40,500 nt of DNA from contig CAYSWH010000013.1 in assembly GCA_964434775.1 (NCBI GenBank), positions 1 through 40,500 on the forward strand, written 5' to 3'. Every line of letters starts with the position of its first letter. Position 1 is the stretch's first letter. The position numbers and the translations under genes were made by a program. The DNA comes from CAYSWH01 sp964434775 (GTDB taxonomy: Bacteria; Patescibacteriota; JACMRA01). The notes beneath the pieces are model-generated. The model saw only the letters and a program-made list of their open reading frames with translations, was not told the DNA's origin and made no database searches. This document shows positions 18,305-28,000 of this stretch, one piece after another.

Positions 18305-21300
18305 TTATTCTGCTTTCCTTCTTAACGCTCTTTCTTTGGCTTTTCTAATAGTTCCAAAAATTGCTCTAGCAGATCGAATAAAGAAAATAAACAGAATTGG
18401 AGTCGTAACTAATGAGACTACACCGGAACTTATAGTACCCGCAATGATCACTATTGATATTGATCTGTAAAACTCACTAAAGATTGCCAAAGGCAAAAGT
18501 GAGGCCATCGCAGTTAAGCTAGTCAGCAATACGGGCCTAAGTCTGATACCCGAAGCATAGATTATTGCCTTTTCTTCATCCCAACCCTCGGCCATCTTTT
18601 GTCTGGCTGAATCAATTAAGAAAATTGCTACATTTTCTACGATACCAATTAAAATGATTATTCCGATTATTTCCAAAAATCCGATTTGCCCACCTGCAAG
18701 ATATGCAAGAGCCGGAAAGACACCTACAAATGTTAATGGTACAGTGTATAGAATATTCAACGGCTGAGTGAAGGAATTAAAGAACAAAGCTAAAACGAAG
18801 TAACTCACAAAAATTGCTAACAGTAAGGCAATAATAAGCTCCGTAAAAGTCTGTTGAAATTCAGCTACGGCTCCTTCATTAAATTGACCGATGTCGTCAG
18901 CTTCCAAACCAAACTCTTTGATTTTTTCTCCGTCATTGTCAGTATAATAATTCTGAACCAATTGAGTTGCTTGTCCCGCCAAAGCCTGATTTCCTTGAAA
19001 ATCACTCATAAACATAGCCCTAACAGTGCCTACAGTCTGTCCGTCTACTCTTTCAATGTTGGCTCTAGGTGAAATAGTTCTAACTTCCGCTATTTCTTCT
19101 AAGGCAAATGTTTGCCCGGTAGTAGACCTGACTTGTATTTGCTTTATTTCTTCTATTGAATCCGGAGAATCTACATCTTGTTCATACAGAACTTTCACAT
19201 CTTCACCGTCGACTGACACTTCAGGGCTTTGTCTTTCATTTCCTAATTCATAAAGAGAAGAGACTTGCTGATTTACCAAACCTGTAGCAAAAGGCAAGCC
19301 AGGAATAATTAATTGCTCTCTTATTAAAGCCTCCCTATCAAGCAATATTTCTACAGTCTCGCTTTCTTTGTCAGTATAACCGTCGTCAACTTTCACAACC
19401 AACTTATCATCCTCTGAACAATTTTCATCAAAACTTACCTGGTTTGCTTCTTTTACACATAAATCTATAAATCTCTCTCTTATATCCAAGGACAGTTCCC
19501 TGATTTTATCTAAATCTTCACTTCTTATTGATATTTGCGCTTGGTAGAGACTTTCTTGTGGGCCAACTCCGGCAGCAGAAACTTCTACATCAAAATAGTC
19601 CTCTCCAAAGTTTTCTCTAATTTCGTTTGTCAAATCAACCGCTAAATCAGTAGACTTGACTGTTCTACCTTCTTTTAGATTTACATAATAAAAGATTCCA
19701 TTTCCGCCTTGAAAAGGATAGACTTCAGCCACGGACTCTTTGCTTGCAATTAGTTCCAAAGAATCTCTGACCACCTCTCCCTGCTGGTCACTTGTAAGAG
19801 AAGGAGAAAAACTTCCTTGAAATGTCATAAATTCAGGATCGTCACTACTAGAGAATTGAACCACTCTAACCTGCCCGGTAGATGTGTAAGCAAACATAAC
19901 ACCAAAAGGAATAACGATTCCCAAGATTATTATGACTAATCTTATAAGAGGGTTACTTTTAAGTACAAATGTATTTAGTTTCATCAACCATTTGGAAACT
20001 CTCCATAGATTCTCCTCTTCGGAGTCTTTTGCTTTCTTGTTACGTTTCAAAAATAAACTTCCCAGCCAAGAAAGAAAGATTAGAGGAACAATATATGAAC
20101 CTATAATTGCCGGAATAATTGTAAGAGGGATATACGAGAAAATTTGACCCAAAACCCCTGAAAGAACTGCAAAAGGTGCAAAAACAATAATATTAGTCAA
20201 GGCAGCCAGAAAGACACCTCCGCCTACGTCTTTTACTGCCTCCAAAGCAGCTTGGTTGCCCTTAAAACCCGCATCTTTTTTTCTTTGGATGGATTCCAAG
20301 ACCACCAAGGCCGGATCTACTACAAGACCTATTACCAGAACAAGGGAAAAAAGGACGAGTGTATTGAGATCTTCTCCGATAGCAAGTATATAAATTGTTG
20401 AGAAAAACAAACTTAAAGGAATTGCCAAAGTAGAAATAATTGCCGCCCTAAAAGAAACGAAGGCCAACATAACCAAGAAGACCAATTGAATACCTCCAAA
20501 AAGCCATCCTAATTGTGCTAAAAGCTGATTATCAATTTCCAGCGGCCCTCCTACCAAACCAGTAATTACCTCATCCACCTGTTCAGAATTTTGAGAATTG
20601 ACAGAATACACTTCGGAAACGATTACCCCTTGCTCTTGCAAATCAAAGTCTTCACTTAATTTATACAAAGTGGCACCTTCAACATTATCGATAATCTCTT
20701 CCACCTCCTGATTATACTGTCCCAGAGCAGTACCTTCAACTGCTTTTACAGTGATGTTTAATGACTCGTTAACTCTACTGTCACCATTGCGGTTTATAGC
20801 AATTTTATTCAAACTTTCGTTTTCAAATCTGTACTCAATCGATAATTCGGCTAATTCATCCAGAGTTGGAGGTAATGATTGTTGCTGATCTTGACCAGGC
20901 TGAGAAAGAGCTTGTCCTTGGCCCGCAGAAGAAGGCAGGATCCGCAATTCTCTAAGTCTATCAAGGCCGTTTTCTTCAAGGCTTGTTACTATTGACTTGC
21001 TACCGTCTTCGATCAGAACATCACTAGTTACAGGTAGGCTTTCACCGATAGTCTCGATGGAAGCAGTTACATCTTCAGCTGAAAGACCTCTTTGAGACAA
21101 AGCTTGTGAGTCAAAAGTAATTACAACCACTTTCTCTAGCTTAGAGATTGCAGCTATTTCTGAGGTTTCGGGAATTTGGTTGACTTTGGTTTCAATTTCT
21201 TTATAAGTGTTGTATATTTCTTCTCTATTTTCTCCGCTAATCGCATATATTGTGCTTGGCCCCGAAATATCGGGAGAAATAACCTCCGGATCAGAGACAT

Positions 21301-21712
21301 CATCCGGTAAATCTGCCGATTGTACGCTTGAAGTAAGTTTATTTTTCACTGTATCCACATTTGCGTCTGCCTCAATCGTAACATTAATCGTGGAGACGGA
21401 ATTCCTGCTGGTTGAAGAGAAACTTTCTACTCCTTCAACATCTTTGATTGTGTTTTCCAGAGGCTGAGTCACTTCTTGAGCTACTGTTTGAGAAGAGGCC
21501 CCTTGATAAAGAGTATTGACTACAGCGAACTTGACTTCGGGATTGGGGAAACCTACGGTTTTTAAAAGAAATATGCTGGAAATCCCTACCCCGACCAGAA
21601 GCATAAAGGATAAGACGGTCAAGATATAGTTTTCCAAAAAAGTCTTTACAGTTTTGTAATTAATTCCTTTATTTCCGGTTTCTTCCGGTCTGGAATCATG
21701 GTTTTGAGACAT
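18305..21712 (-). CDS. RND-family efflux transporter (HAE/AcrB-like)
   Basis: 1135 aa, full RND length. The N-terminal segment (about 29-50) is followed by NTLYQGASSQTVAQEVTQPL (66-85), the hallmark pseudo-symmetric RND porter-domain start, then two porter modules and the two membrane halves. The TM4 proton-relay motif reads GLVVDPALVVLES (462-474): Asp466 aligns with AcrB D407, but the second Asp (D408) is Pro467. In TM10, GIVENVAIFLID (1023-1034) has Asn1027 where AcrB has K940, with Glu1026 just before. A low-complexity Gln/Pro insert lies at about 262-282. No adaptor or outer-membrane channel gene is adjacent, as expected for a monoderm cell. It starts 19 bases after a MarR gene on the same strand, implying MarR control of the pump. 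The substrate is unknown. Confidence 0.92.
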   Translation of the reverse strand: MSQNHDSRPEETGNKGINYKTVKTFLENYILTVLSFMLLVGVGISSIFLLKTVGFPNPEVKFAVVNTLYQGASSQTVAQEVTQPLENTIKDVEGVESFSSTSRNSVSTINVTIEADANVDTVKNKLTSSVQSADLPDDVSDPEVISPDISGPSTIYAISGENREEIYNTYKEIETKVNQIPETSEIAAISKLEKVVVITFDSQALSQRGLSAEDVTASIETIGESLPVTSDVLIEDGSKSIVTSLEENGLDRLRELRILPSSAGQGQALSQPGQDQQQSLPPTLDELAELSIEYRFENESLNKIAINRNGDSRVNESLNITVKAVEGTALGQYNQEVEEIIDNVEGATLYKLSEDFDLQEQGVIVSEVYSVNSQNSEQVDEVITGLVGGPLEIDNQLLAQLGWLFGGIQLVFLVMLAFVSFRAAIISTLAIPLSLFFSTIYILAIGEDLNTLVLFSLVLVIGLVVDPALVVLESIQRKKDAGFKGNQAALEAVKDVGGGVFLAALTNIIVFAPFAVLSGVLGQIFSYIPLTIIPAIIGSYIVPLIFLSWLGSLFLKRNKKAKDSEEENLWRVSKWLMKLNTFVLKSNPLIRLVIIILGIVIPFGVMFAYTSTGQVRVVQFSSSDDPEFMTFQGSFSPSLTSDQQGEVVRDSLELIASKESVAEVYPFQGGNGIFYYVNLKEGRTVKSTDLAVDLTNEIRENFGEDYFDVEVSAAGVGPQESLYQAQISIRSEDLDKIRELSLDIRERFIDLCVKEANQVSFDENCSEDDKLVVKVDDGYTDKESETVEILLDREALIREQLIIPGLPFATGLVNQQVSSLYELGNERQSPEVSVDGEDVKVLYEQDVDSPDSIEEIKQIQVRSTTGQTFALEEIAEVRTISPRANIERVDGQTVGTVRAMFMSDFQGNQALAGQATQLVQNYYTDNDGEKIKEFGLEADDIGQFNEGAVAEFQQTFTELIIALLLAIFVSYFVLALFFNSFTQPLNILYTVPLTFVGVFPALAYLAGGQIGFLEIIGIIILIGIVENVAIFLIDSARQKMAEGWDEEKAIIYASGIRLRPVLLTSLTAMASLLPLAIFSEFYRSISIVIIAGTISSGVVSLVTTPILFIFFIRSARAIFGTIRKAKERALRRKAE

Positions 21713-21731
21713 AATAAAAATGATTAGTATT

Positions 21732-22184
21732 CTAACCGTTAGACATCAACGATTTAATAATTTTTTGAGTAATTCTTCCCAAATAGAGGTTTTCTTCTTT
21801 CGATAAACAACTGAAAAGATTGTCCGATTCTTTGGAAAGCAAATCATATGCTTTACCTATTAATTGTTTACCTTTTGAAGACAGCGTTAAACTGTGTTCT
21901 CTTCTATTTTCCGTACTTTCTCTACGAATAAGCAATTTTCTTTCATGAAGCGAATGAATCCTCCTACTTACAGCTGATTGAGTCTGATTTAATGATTCAG
22001 CTATTTCTTTTTGAGTTAGTTCCGGCCTAGAATCAACAATCATCATAATCAAGAATTCTTCATAAGAGATTCCTACTGTAGACTGTAAAAAGTCACCTGT
22101 AAACTTATCAATAGTTAAGATTATTACATGCAAATTGAAAATATGCTGAAAATTTTCTGAACACTTTAATTTTGTTGTACTCAT
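21732..22184 (-). CDS. MarR-family transcriptional regulator (adjacent to RND pump)
   Basis: 150 aa, normal for MarR. Helix ELTQKEIAESLNQTQSAVSR (about 73-92) is the DNA-reading helix-turn-helix, followed by the winged hairpin KLLIRRESTENRREHSLTLS (about 100-119). N- and C-terminal helices form the dimer interface. MarR proteins usually repress a neighbouring pump gene and let go when a small ligand or oxidant binds. The 19-base gap to the RND gene and a promoter just upstream suggest one mRNA for both, so probably autoregulated. It has a paralogue 250 bases upstream on the same strand. A nearby inverted repeat CTATTT/AAATAG (22234-22239, 22251-22256) could be its operator. Confidence 0.92.
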   Translation of the reverse strand: MSTTKLKCSENFQHIFNLHVIILTIDKFTGDFLQSTVGISYEEFLIMMIVDSRPELTQKEIAESLNQTQSAVSRRIHSLHERKLLIRRESTENRREHSLTLSSKGKQLIGKAYDLLSKESDNLFSCLSKEENLYLGRITQKIIKSLMSNG

Positions 22185-22199
22185 ATTGGGAACTTTTTT

Positions 22200-22228
22200 T
22201 TATTAAAATATAATGGTTGCGTTGTCAA
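22200..22228 (-). promoter_or_regulatory. promoter of the MarR-RND unit
   Basis: On the minus strand: TTGACA (22228-22223), a 17-base spacer, TAATAA (22205-22200). The leader before ATG 22184 would be only about 9 bases. The inverted repeat CTATTT-11-AAATAG (22234-22256) lies directly upstream of the -35 box, a reasonable MarR operator position. Confidence 0.55.
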
Positions 22229-22441
22229 GTATTCTATTTGTAAAGATTCTAAATAGTTTATTTTAGCAACTTAACTTCTATAGTCAACAGTTCTTTTATT
22301 TACTTATTTACGGAATTTATATGTCTAAATTACAAACAAATATCGGAACTAAGAATCACAGATAATATAGAATTTCTCAATAGATTATTAAGAAGAAAAA
22401 TTGACCTCTAACAAGTTGACCAAAATTGGACAATCAGCGAC

Positions 22442-22924
22442 CTAATCATCTTTTAAATTATCAACTAGTTTAATTAAACACTTTTTAAGTAAGGAATGTT
22501 CAGCTCTGGAAATAGGATTAAAAAAGTTGGAATTCACTATTTTCATAACTTTATAGGCTTTTTCAAGCTCGTTTACTCCTTGCTGAGTAATTCTAATGAC
22601 ATGCTCTCTTCGGTTTACCCTATTCTCTTCCCTTGTTAGGTAACCTTTTTGCCTAAGATTTTCAATTTGTCTACTTAAGGCGGCTTGAGTTTCGCTTAAA
22701 CTTTCTGCTATCTGTTTCTGAGTATTTATGCAATTATAGCTCTTTTTCCCGGAACCTTGTTCCAGACATTTACAATCAATTGCCATCAGTACTAAAAATT
22801 GAGAATATGTAAGATTCGTATTTTTCCTAAGAATATTATCAGAAAATCTAGTTATTTCCGCCACCAATTTGCAAAACTTAAATATTTCCGTTTCTTCAAA
22901 AGAATCTTTTCTAGGATTAGCCAT
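22442..22924 (-). CDS. second MarR-family transcriptional regulator
   Basis: 160 aa. The helix-turn-helix is TQKQIAESLSETQAALSRQI (about 88-107) and the wing is GYLTREENRVNRREHVIRIT (about 114-133). It is clearly paralogous to the neighbouring MarR (shared QKxIAESLxxTQxAxSR and NRREH). A Cys-containing insert before the recognition helix (KCLEQGSGKKSYNCINTQKQ, two Cys plus a third in the N-terminal helix) is absent from the neighbour and could make it redox- or metal-responsive; this is inference. It is followed by a 257-base gap before the first MarR gene, so it is likely a separate unit. A perfect palindrome about 90 bases upstream could be an operator. The stop is TAG. Confidence 0.9.
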   Translation of the reverse strand: MANPRKDSFEETEIFKFCKLVAEITRFSDNILRKNTNLTYSQFLVLMAIDCKCLEQGSGKKSYNCINTQKQIAESLSETQAALSRQIENLRQKGYLTREENRVNRREHVIRITQQGVNELEKAYKVMKIVNSNFFNPISRAEHSLLKKCLIKLVDNLKDD

Positions 22925-23011
22925 ACTTTATCGGTAATTTATCTTGCTTTTTCTGATTTAGCGGTAACAAATATTCTAAGATAAGTCAACGAAGCAATTG
23001 ATTAGTATTTG

Positions 23012-23031
23012 GCATTAGCACTATCTAATGC
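23012..23031. promoter_or_regulatory. perfect inverted repeat in the gap between MarR2 and the small membrane protein
   Basis: GCATTAG (23012-23018), six bases, CTAATGC (23025-23031). The 335-base gap 22925-23259 between divergent genes holds this palindrome and, at its right end, a promoter for the 23260 gene; nothing else is recognisable. The length and symmetry suit a MarR dimer site, but it could equally be an RNA hairpin. Confidence 0.35.
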
Positions 23032-23221
23032 TTCTTAAGCATGAATTTATCAGTTAAATTATAAAAAACGTGATAAAAAGAATAAAACACGGTACTATTG
23101 TTAAATACTAAACATAAGTCGAAATCATTTATTGAGGTTCATATTTTAGGTATTATCAGTTAACTCGTTAATACTTGTATAAATATTCTATACATGAAAA
23201 GTAAGATAAACCTTGACTGTT

Positions 23222-23250
23222 TTGACCATCTAAAAAAAATTGATTAAACT
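23222..23250 (+). promoter_or_regulatory. promoter of the 111-aa membrane protein gene
   Basis: TTGACC (23222-23227), a 17-base spacer, TAAACT (23245-23250). The start codon ATG is at 23260, only nine bases after the -10 box, so the mRNA would be almost or fully leaderless. Confidence 0.5.
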
Positions 23251-23259
23251 ATATTAAGA

Positions 23260-23595
23260 ATGAATAACTACAAGTTGGGAGAAAACATAAAAAATCTCCA
23301 GGAATCTTTTAAAAAAAATTCTCAAGAGATATTCGGGATTATCGGAAAGATATCACTGCTCACTATTTCTATATATTTGCTCTATCAATTGATTGTATAT
23401 CTTAACTCCATATTAAAAACTATCGAACCCGGAATATCGATAATTCTTGATTTTATAATTCTTGCTTCATTCTTAATCCTACTCTTTAACCAAAATAGGT
23501 TAATAAAGAAACAAAATAACCTGCTTCAGGAATTATTAATGAAGCAAAACAAGCCTTCCAGAAAATCCAAAGGAGCAACTACAAATAAAAAGTAA
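23260..23595 (+). CDS. small membrane protein of unknown function
   Basis: 111 aa. A short amphipathic N-terminal helix (NYKLGENIKNLQESFKKN) is followed by two hydrophobic segments, about 27-50 and 58-80 (IISILDFIILASFLILLF-like), joined by a short turn, and then a charged helix ending in a Lys-rich tail (PSRKSKGATTNKK). The helical-hairpin shape recalls phage-holin-like or DUF1640-type small proteins, but no family is assigned. Both ends are predicted cytoplasmic. ychF follows after 109 bases on the same strand. Confidence 0.65.
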   Translation: MNNYKLGENIKNLQESFKKNSQEIFGIIGKISLLTISIYLLYQLIVYLNSILKTIEPGISIILDFIILASFLILLFNQNRLIKKQNNLLQELLMKQNKPSRKSKGATTNKK

Positions 23596-23704
23596 GACCT
23601 GTATTTAAAATAATTCTAAAAAGCATGACGATTCTTGACAAAAGCTGGTCGTTGATCAATTTTTTATTGTAAAATACAAATAATTTTGATTAAAAAATAA
23701 GTGT

Positions 23705-24760
23705 ATGCTTTCAGTGGGTCTAGTCGGAATGCCTAATGCAGGGAAATCAACTCTTTTTAACTTGTTAACCAAAAGATCAGTTCCTGCAGAAAATTATCCT
23801 TTTTGTACTATTGATCCTCATAGCGGAATTGTTGAAGTGCCTGATATTCGAGTTGAAGAATTGGCAAAAATTGAAAATTCGCAAAAGAAAATATTTGCTG
23901 CTATTGAATTTCATGATATAGCCGGATTGGTAAAAAATGCCAGTAAAGGGGAAGGTTTGGGTAATCAATTTCTATCTCATATTAAAGAAGTTGACCTAAT
24001 TCTCATGGTCCTGAGATGTTTTAAAAATGATGATGTTATTCACATAGAGAATAGAGTCGACCCTTATCAAGATGAAGAAATTCTTTTACTGGAATTGTGC
24101 CTGCATGATCAACTACTCCTCGAAAAACTCTTACCGAAGTTAGAAAAAGAACTCAAAGGAACAAAAGATCCTCTTGCAGAAGATAAAATAAGAATAGCAG
24201 AGGAGATTCTTGAAAAACTCTGCAATATCCAACCTGCTTCAAGCTCAATATTACCAAAACATATAGATCAAGAGTTAATTAAATGGAGAAAATCCCTTAA
24301 TTTATTAACTGACAAGCCTATTTTAAAGCTGGCTAATGTTCATCAAGACGGAAGTAATGTTAGTTATAATGCAGATTTTGATTTAGACGTCTTACTTGAA
24401 AGCCAAATGCTCGATATGACCAAAGAGGAAAGACAAGATCTTGGTCAAAGTACGGATACCGGAATAGATAAAATGATAAAAGCATGTTATAACAAGTTAA
24501 ATTTAGCCACCTATTTAACCGCAGGGCCTACTGAAACTAGAGCCTGGACTTTTACAAAAGGATGGAAAGCTCCGGAGTGTGCTTCAGTTATTCATACTGA
24601 TTTTGAAAAAAACTTTATTAAGGCTGAAATTGTTGATTACTCCGATTTTATTAAGTATAAAGGACGCAAAGGTGCCAGCGAAGCGGGTAAAATAAGAATA
24701 GAAGGCAAAGAATATATGATGAAAGACGGAGATGTGGTTGAATTTAAAGTTAGTTGTTAA
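23705..24760 (+). CDS. ychF: YchF/OLA1-family ATPase
   Basis: 351 aa, close to the usual 363. It is an Obg-related P-loop NTPase that binds ribosomes and prefers ATP. The P-loop is GMPNAGKST (8-16); DIAGLVKNASKGEGLGNQFL is the family's switch II region; the base-recognition NxxE position reads NVHQ rather than NKxD, in line with the non-GTP specificity of the family. The C-terminal TGS domain ends IEGKEYMMKDGDVVEFKVSC. A coiled-coil arm lies in the middle, as in homologues. The function (translation factor and stress-response ATPase) is known for the family. The ATG at 23705 gives the standard N-terminus MLSVGLVGMPNAGKST. A TTGACA box at 23635-23640 has no good -10 partner at the normal distance. 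Confidence 0.95.
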   Translation: MLSVGLVGMPNAGKSTLFNLLTKRSVPAENYPFCTIDPHSGIVEVPDIRVEELAKIENSQKKIFAAIEFHDIAGLVKNASKGEGLGNQFLSHIKEVDLILMVLRCFKNDDVIHIENRVDPYQDEEILLLELCLHDQLLLEKLLPKLEKELKGTKDPLAEDKIRIAEEILEKLCNIQPASSSILPKHIDQELIKWRKSLNLLTDKPILKLANVHQDGSNVSYNADFDLDVLLESQMLDMTKEERQDLGQSTDTGIDKMIKACYNKLNLATYLTAGPTETRAWTFTKGWKAPECASVIHTDFEKNFIKAEIVDYSDFIKYKGRKGASEAGKIRIEGKEYMMKDGDVVEFKVSC

Positions 24761-24886
24761 AGCTAATTAATTTCTTTCACCTGGAAAACTTAATGATTAT
24801 TAATTAAATATAGCTACTCAATCAATTTCTCGGACATTTTGTCTCGATTAATATGCTAAATTACTAACATTTGGTATAGTAGGTGT

Positions 24887-24955
24887 TTAAGGGGTATTGA
24901 AAACAACGCTGCATTATTAGTTTCTTGTTGTAGTGAGCGTTAATAATACCCTTAT
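24887..24955 (+). ncRNA. candidate structured RNA or leader element
   Basis: An extended -10 box TGGTATAGT (24872-24880) predicts an RNA start near 24887. The RNA would fold into a long stem: 24890-24898 pairs with 24945-24953 (GGGTATT with AATACCC at its core), then after a small internal loop AACGCT (24905-24910) pairs with AGCGTT (24936-24941), and after one bulged G, CATTA (24912-24916) pairs with TAGTG (24931-24935), leaving a 14-base loop. There is no strong T-run after it, so it is not an ordinary terminator. It lies between ychF and the surface-protein gene and could be a separate small RNA or part of the latter's leader. I do not recognise a known class. Confidence 0.45.
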
Positions 24956-24984
24956 TTGCACAAAAAGAAAAAGTAAAATAAAAT
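24956..24984 (+). promoter_or_regulatory. promoter of the surface-protein gene
   Basis: TTGCAC (24956-24961), a 17-base spacer, TAAAAT (24979-24984). It lies immediately downstream of the stem structure and upstream of the A-rich leader repeats. Confidence 0.45.
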
Positions 24985-24993
24985 TATTTTAAA

Positions 24994-25032
24994 CAAAAAC
25001 TAAAAACAAAAACTAAAAACAAAAACTAAAAA
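24994..25032 (+). repeat. three tandem copies of a 13-base A-rich unit in the leader
   Basis: The unit CAAAAACTAAAAA occurs three times in exact tandem (24994-25006, 25007-25019, 25020-25032) and ends one base before the start codon at 25034. It replaces any Shine-Dalgarno sequence. Unstructured A-rich leaders are known to help ribosome binding, so a translational enhancer is plausible. Unit number could vary by slippage. Confidence 0.6.
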
Positions 25033-25033
25033 T

Positions 25034-28000
25034 ATGCCTAAAAAGAGCCATATTAAGTCTTCGCCTAAAAAAAAGCATACAAAAACAAAAAACCTGAATT
25101 ATATTCAAAAATTTCGGCTTTACTTTAAAGAAAACCAGTTAGCAATTCCGCTAACAGCCATGAGTGCTTTAGCTTTTATAATAACCGGACTAGGTTTGAT
25201 TCTTCAGTCTAGTCAATCAATATTTAATGCTTCAGCCTTGTCAAACTCACAAACAGAAGTAAAAGTAGTCTGCAAAGGATCTGATCAGGAATTGAGCGGT
25301 ATTGGTTTTGAGATATACGGAAACACTTATCTCGCAGGAAATGCTCCTTCAGTTGTTTCTGACTTACCGAGTGATGGTGAACTAATAGCCGTAGTTGGTT
25401 CAAGTCCGGGCTCTGACGTAGAAGTGTCCAGAGGAGGTACTACCAAAATACAAATTAACCATGAAAGCTGTTCCGGAGATGATAACGATAGCGGTCCTGA
25501 TCAGGTTTATTCAGGAAATACAAAGAGTACAGTAATAAAAGTTGTTTGTGAGAATGACCCTTCCAGATCATTAGGGAGAAAATACGTTGTATATAAAGAA
25601 GATGGTAGTTTTGGTCACGACGGAGGTGACGATTTGACCCCTTCTGGTAATATTGATTATCCCTCAGAAGGTAAAACTATAGTTGAAGTAAGAAAGTCAG
25701 ATGACAGCGGCAAAGCTTGGGCAGAGCTTACTGAAGGTGAAACCGTGGTCAGAGTGGTAGATAGTGAATGTCCTGCACCTACACCCGAACAACCTGCCTC
25801 GGGTAACAACGCATCTACTAGGGTTTTAGCCAAATGTTCCGAGAGCGGAAAAGAGGTGGGTGCTAATTTTAAGACATATGTTCACAGTGGTAATACAGGT
25901 AACTGGCAACCGATTTCGGGAAACACCGGAGACGGAAACAATCATGAATTCCCGACAGGCAACGGTATTCAAATTAACGCTTTTATTGATGAACCTTGGC
26001 ATGATCCTAACAATGGGCAGAAGCCTCTTACATCCGGAGAAACAGTATTAATTGCTCCTTCTCACCCTGAATGCCAAAGTGATCCTCAACCGGAACCAAG
26101 TAATAACGGATGTCCAAACCCGGGTGAAGAAACCTACCGTGATAATTTTACTTGGCCCGGAGAGGTAAAATGTGTCTGTAATCAGAGTTACGAAGTTGTA
26201 GATATGTCTTACTGTGAAGGAGGTCAACAACCTGAGCCTGAGCCTGAGCCTCAACAACCAAGCTTAAGAACCGAACGAACAACAGTAACTGCCAGATGCT
26301 CTCCCGGAGGTAAAAAAATTACTGAAGGAGTTCCTTACAAACTTTATAAGCTTCAAGGAAATGCAGGAAATTATAATTTTGAAGCAAATTCCGGAGTTAC
26401 CGAAAAATCAATAGAATTTCCTGTAGGTGACGGTCTAAAAATAAATGCATATATTAATATCAACGAGTATACGGACAAGGGACAGGTTACCCTAGTGCCG
26501 GGTGAATCCTCGCTTATTTTCCCTCAACATGCACAATGTAACCAAGCGGATCCTAACCCTGAACCAGATCCTAACCCTCAAGAACCGCAACAACCGGGAC
26601 CAAGTGAAACCCAGACAGCGTTAACAACAATTAAAACCAAGTGTGCTGCAACCGGAAATATTGTGGACGGAATTAGCTTTGGTACCTACAAATATTCCGG
26701 AAATATTTCTAACTGGAATGCCGTCTTTGACAGAACAGCAAAAGATATAGAATTCCCGGTCGGTGAAGGTGTGCAAATTAATGCATTTATCGATGAACCG
26801 GGTTATGACAAAAGCATAGGGCAGCAAGCTCTCAAACCCGGTGAGACAATCATTGAATACTTCGGAAATTGTCAATCCGACAATCCTTCAGTTCCTTCCA
26901 CGGGAACCGGCGGCGGTAATGACGGCACCCTAAGTGGTCCCGGAGGACCAAGTGACTCCGGTGCAGAAGAAATGACGCCGACTAAAATCATTGCTACTTG
27001 TACAAACAGTGCAAAAAGACTAAATGGTCGAGAGTTTGTTGTTTATGACATCGAAGGATTAACCCCCGGGAGCTCAGGAACAACTCCTTCTAATATAATC
27101 CAATACCCAAGTTCCAGGGGAAATCAAATGAGAGCCGTAGTTTACGAAGATTATAACGGACAACGCACAGAAACTCATGTTGAGCTATCTTTGGGTGAAA
27201 CAATTGTTCCTGTTAATAGTCATGAATGTGATGGGCAAAATGCTCCACCAAATCCGACCCAACCTCCATCCGGCGGCTCAGGAGACAGTAAACTCAGTGT
27301 GTATATGCTTGGAAGTTATAGTGAAAATACAAGAAGATTAGTTAACTCAGGAAAACTAAGAACAATAAAGGCGATGGATCCGCAAGCAATTCCTGAAATA
27401 CAAAATGCTGTAAACAAGTTCAAGGAGCTTAACCCTGAAGGAGTTTCCGTATTAAGAGTTTATATTGATTGGAGTACTCCCGGAGAAGATCCTGAAGCTT
27501 ACGCCGACAGCCTGTTTGATGACAAAATAAAACCCAAGTTAGATGAAATCGGCTCAAATAATCTAAGTAAATATGATTATCTGGAAACTCCAAACGAATT
27601 TGATAATACCAAAATATTTGGTTCTCAGGCAGAAGTTGAATGGAATGATAAATTTTGGAAAAGGATTGTTGAAAAAATAAATGGTTACCCGGGTAATCTC
27701 AGACCCTGTACCTACAGTTTTGGAGTTACCCAACCTGGTGATAACTTGGATCAAAAGATGGAGTGGTTACTACCTTCGCTAAGAGCAACTAGAGATGCTG
27801 GAGGAGCAATCTGTTATCACTCTTATACTTTAAATTACTCTACTGACCAAAAAGAAAACAACACCTCTCTAAAATATAGACAAATCCATGATAGAATGTG
27901 TGAATTGGATTCCAGCTTGTGTAATGTTCCGTTCCTCCTTACTGAAGCAGGTGTCGATTACACTGCAGGCCCTCATCACGGTTGGAGAGATAGAGAAAGA

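Noticed and set aside
23635..23675. TTGACA (23635) with TAAAAT (23670) as the ychF promoter
   Set aside because: The spacing is 29 bases, too long for one sigma-70-type promoter, and no better -10 lies at 16-18 bases.
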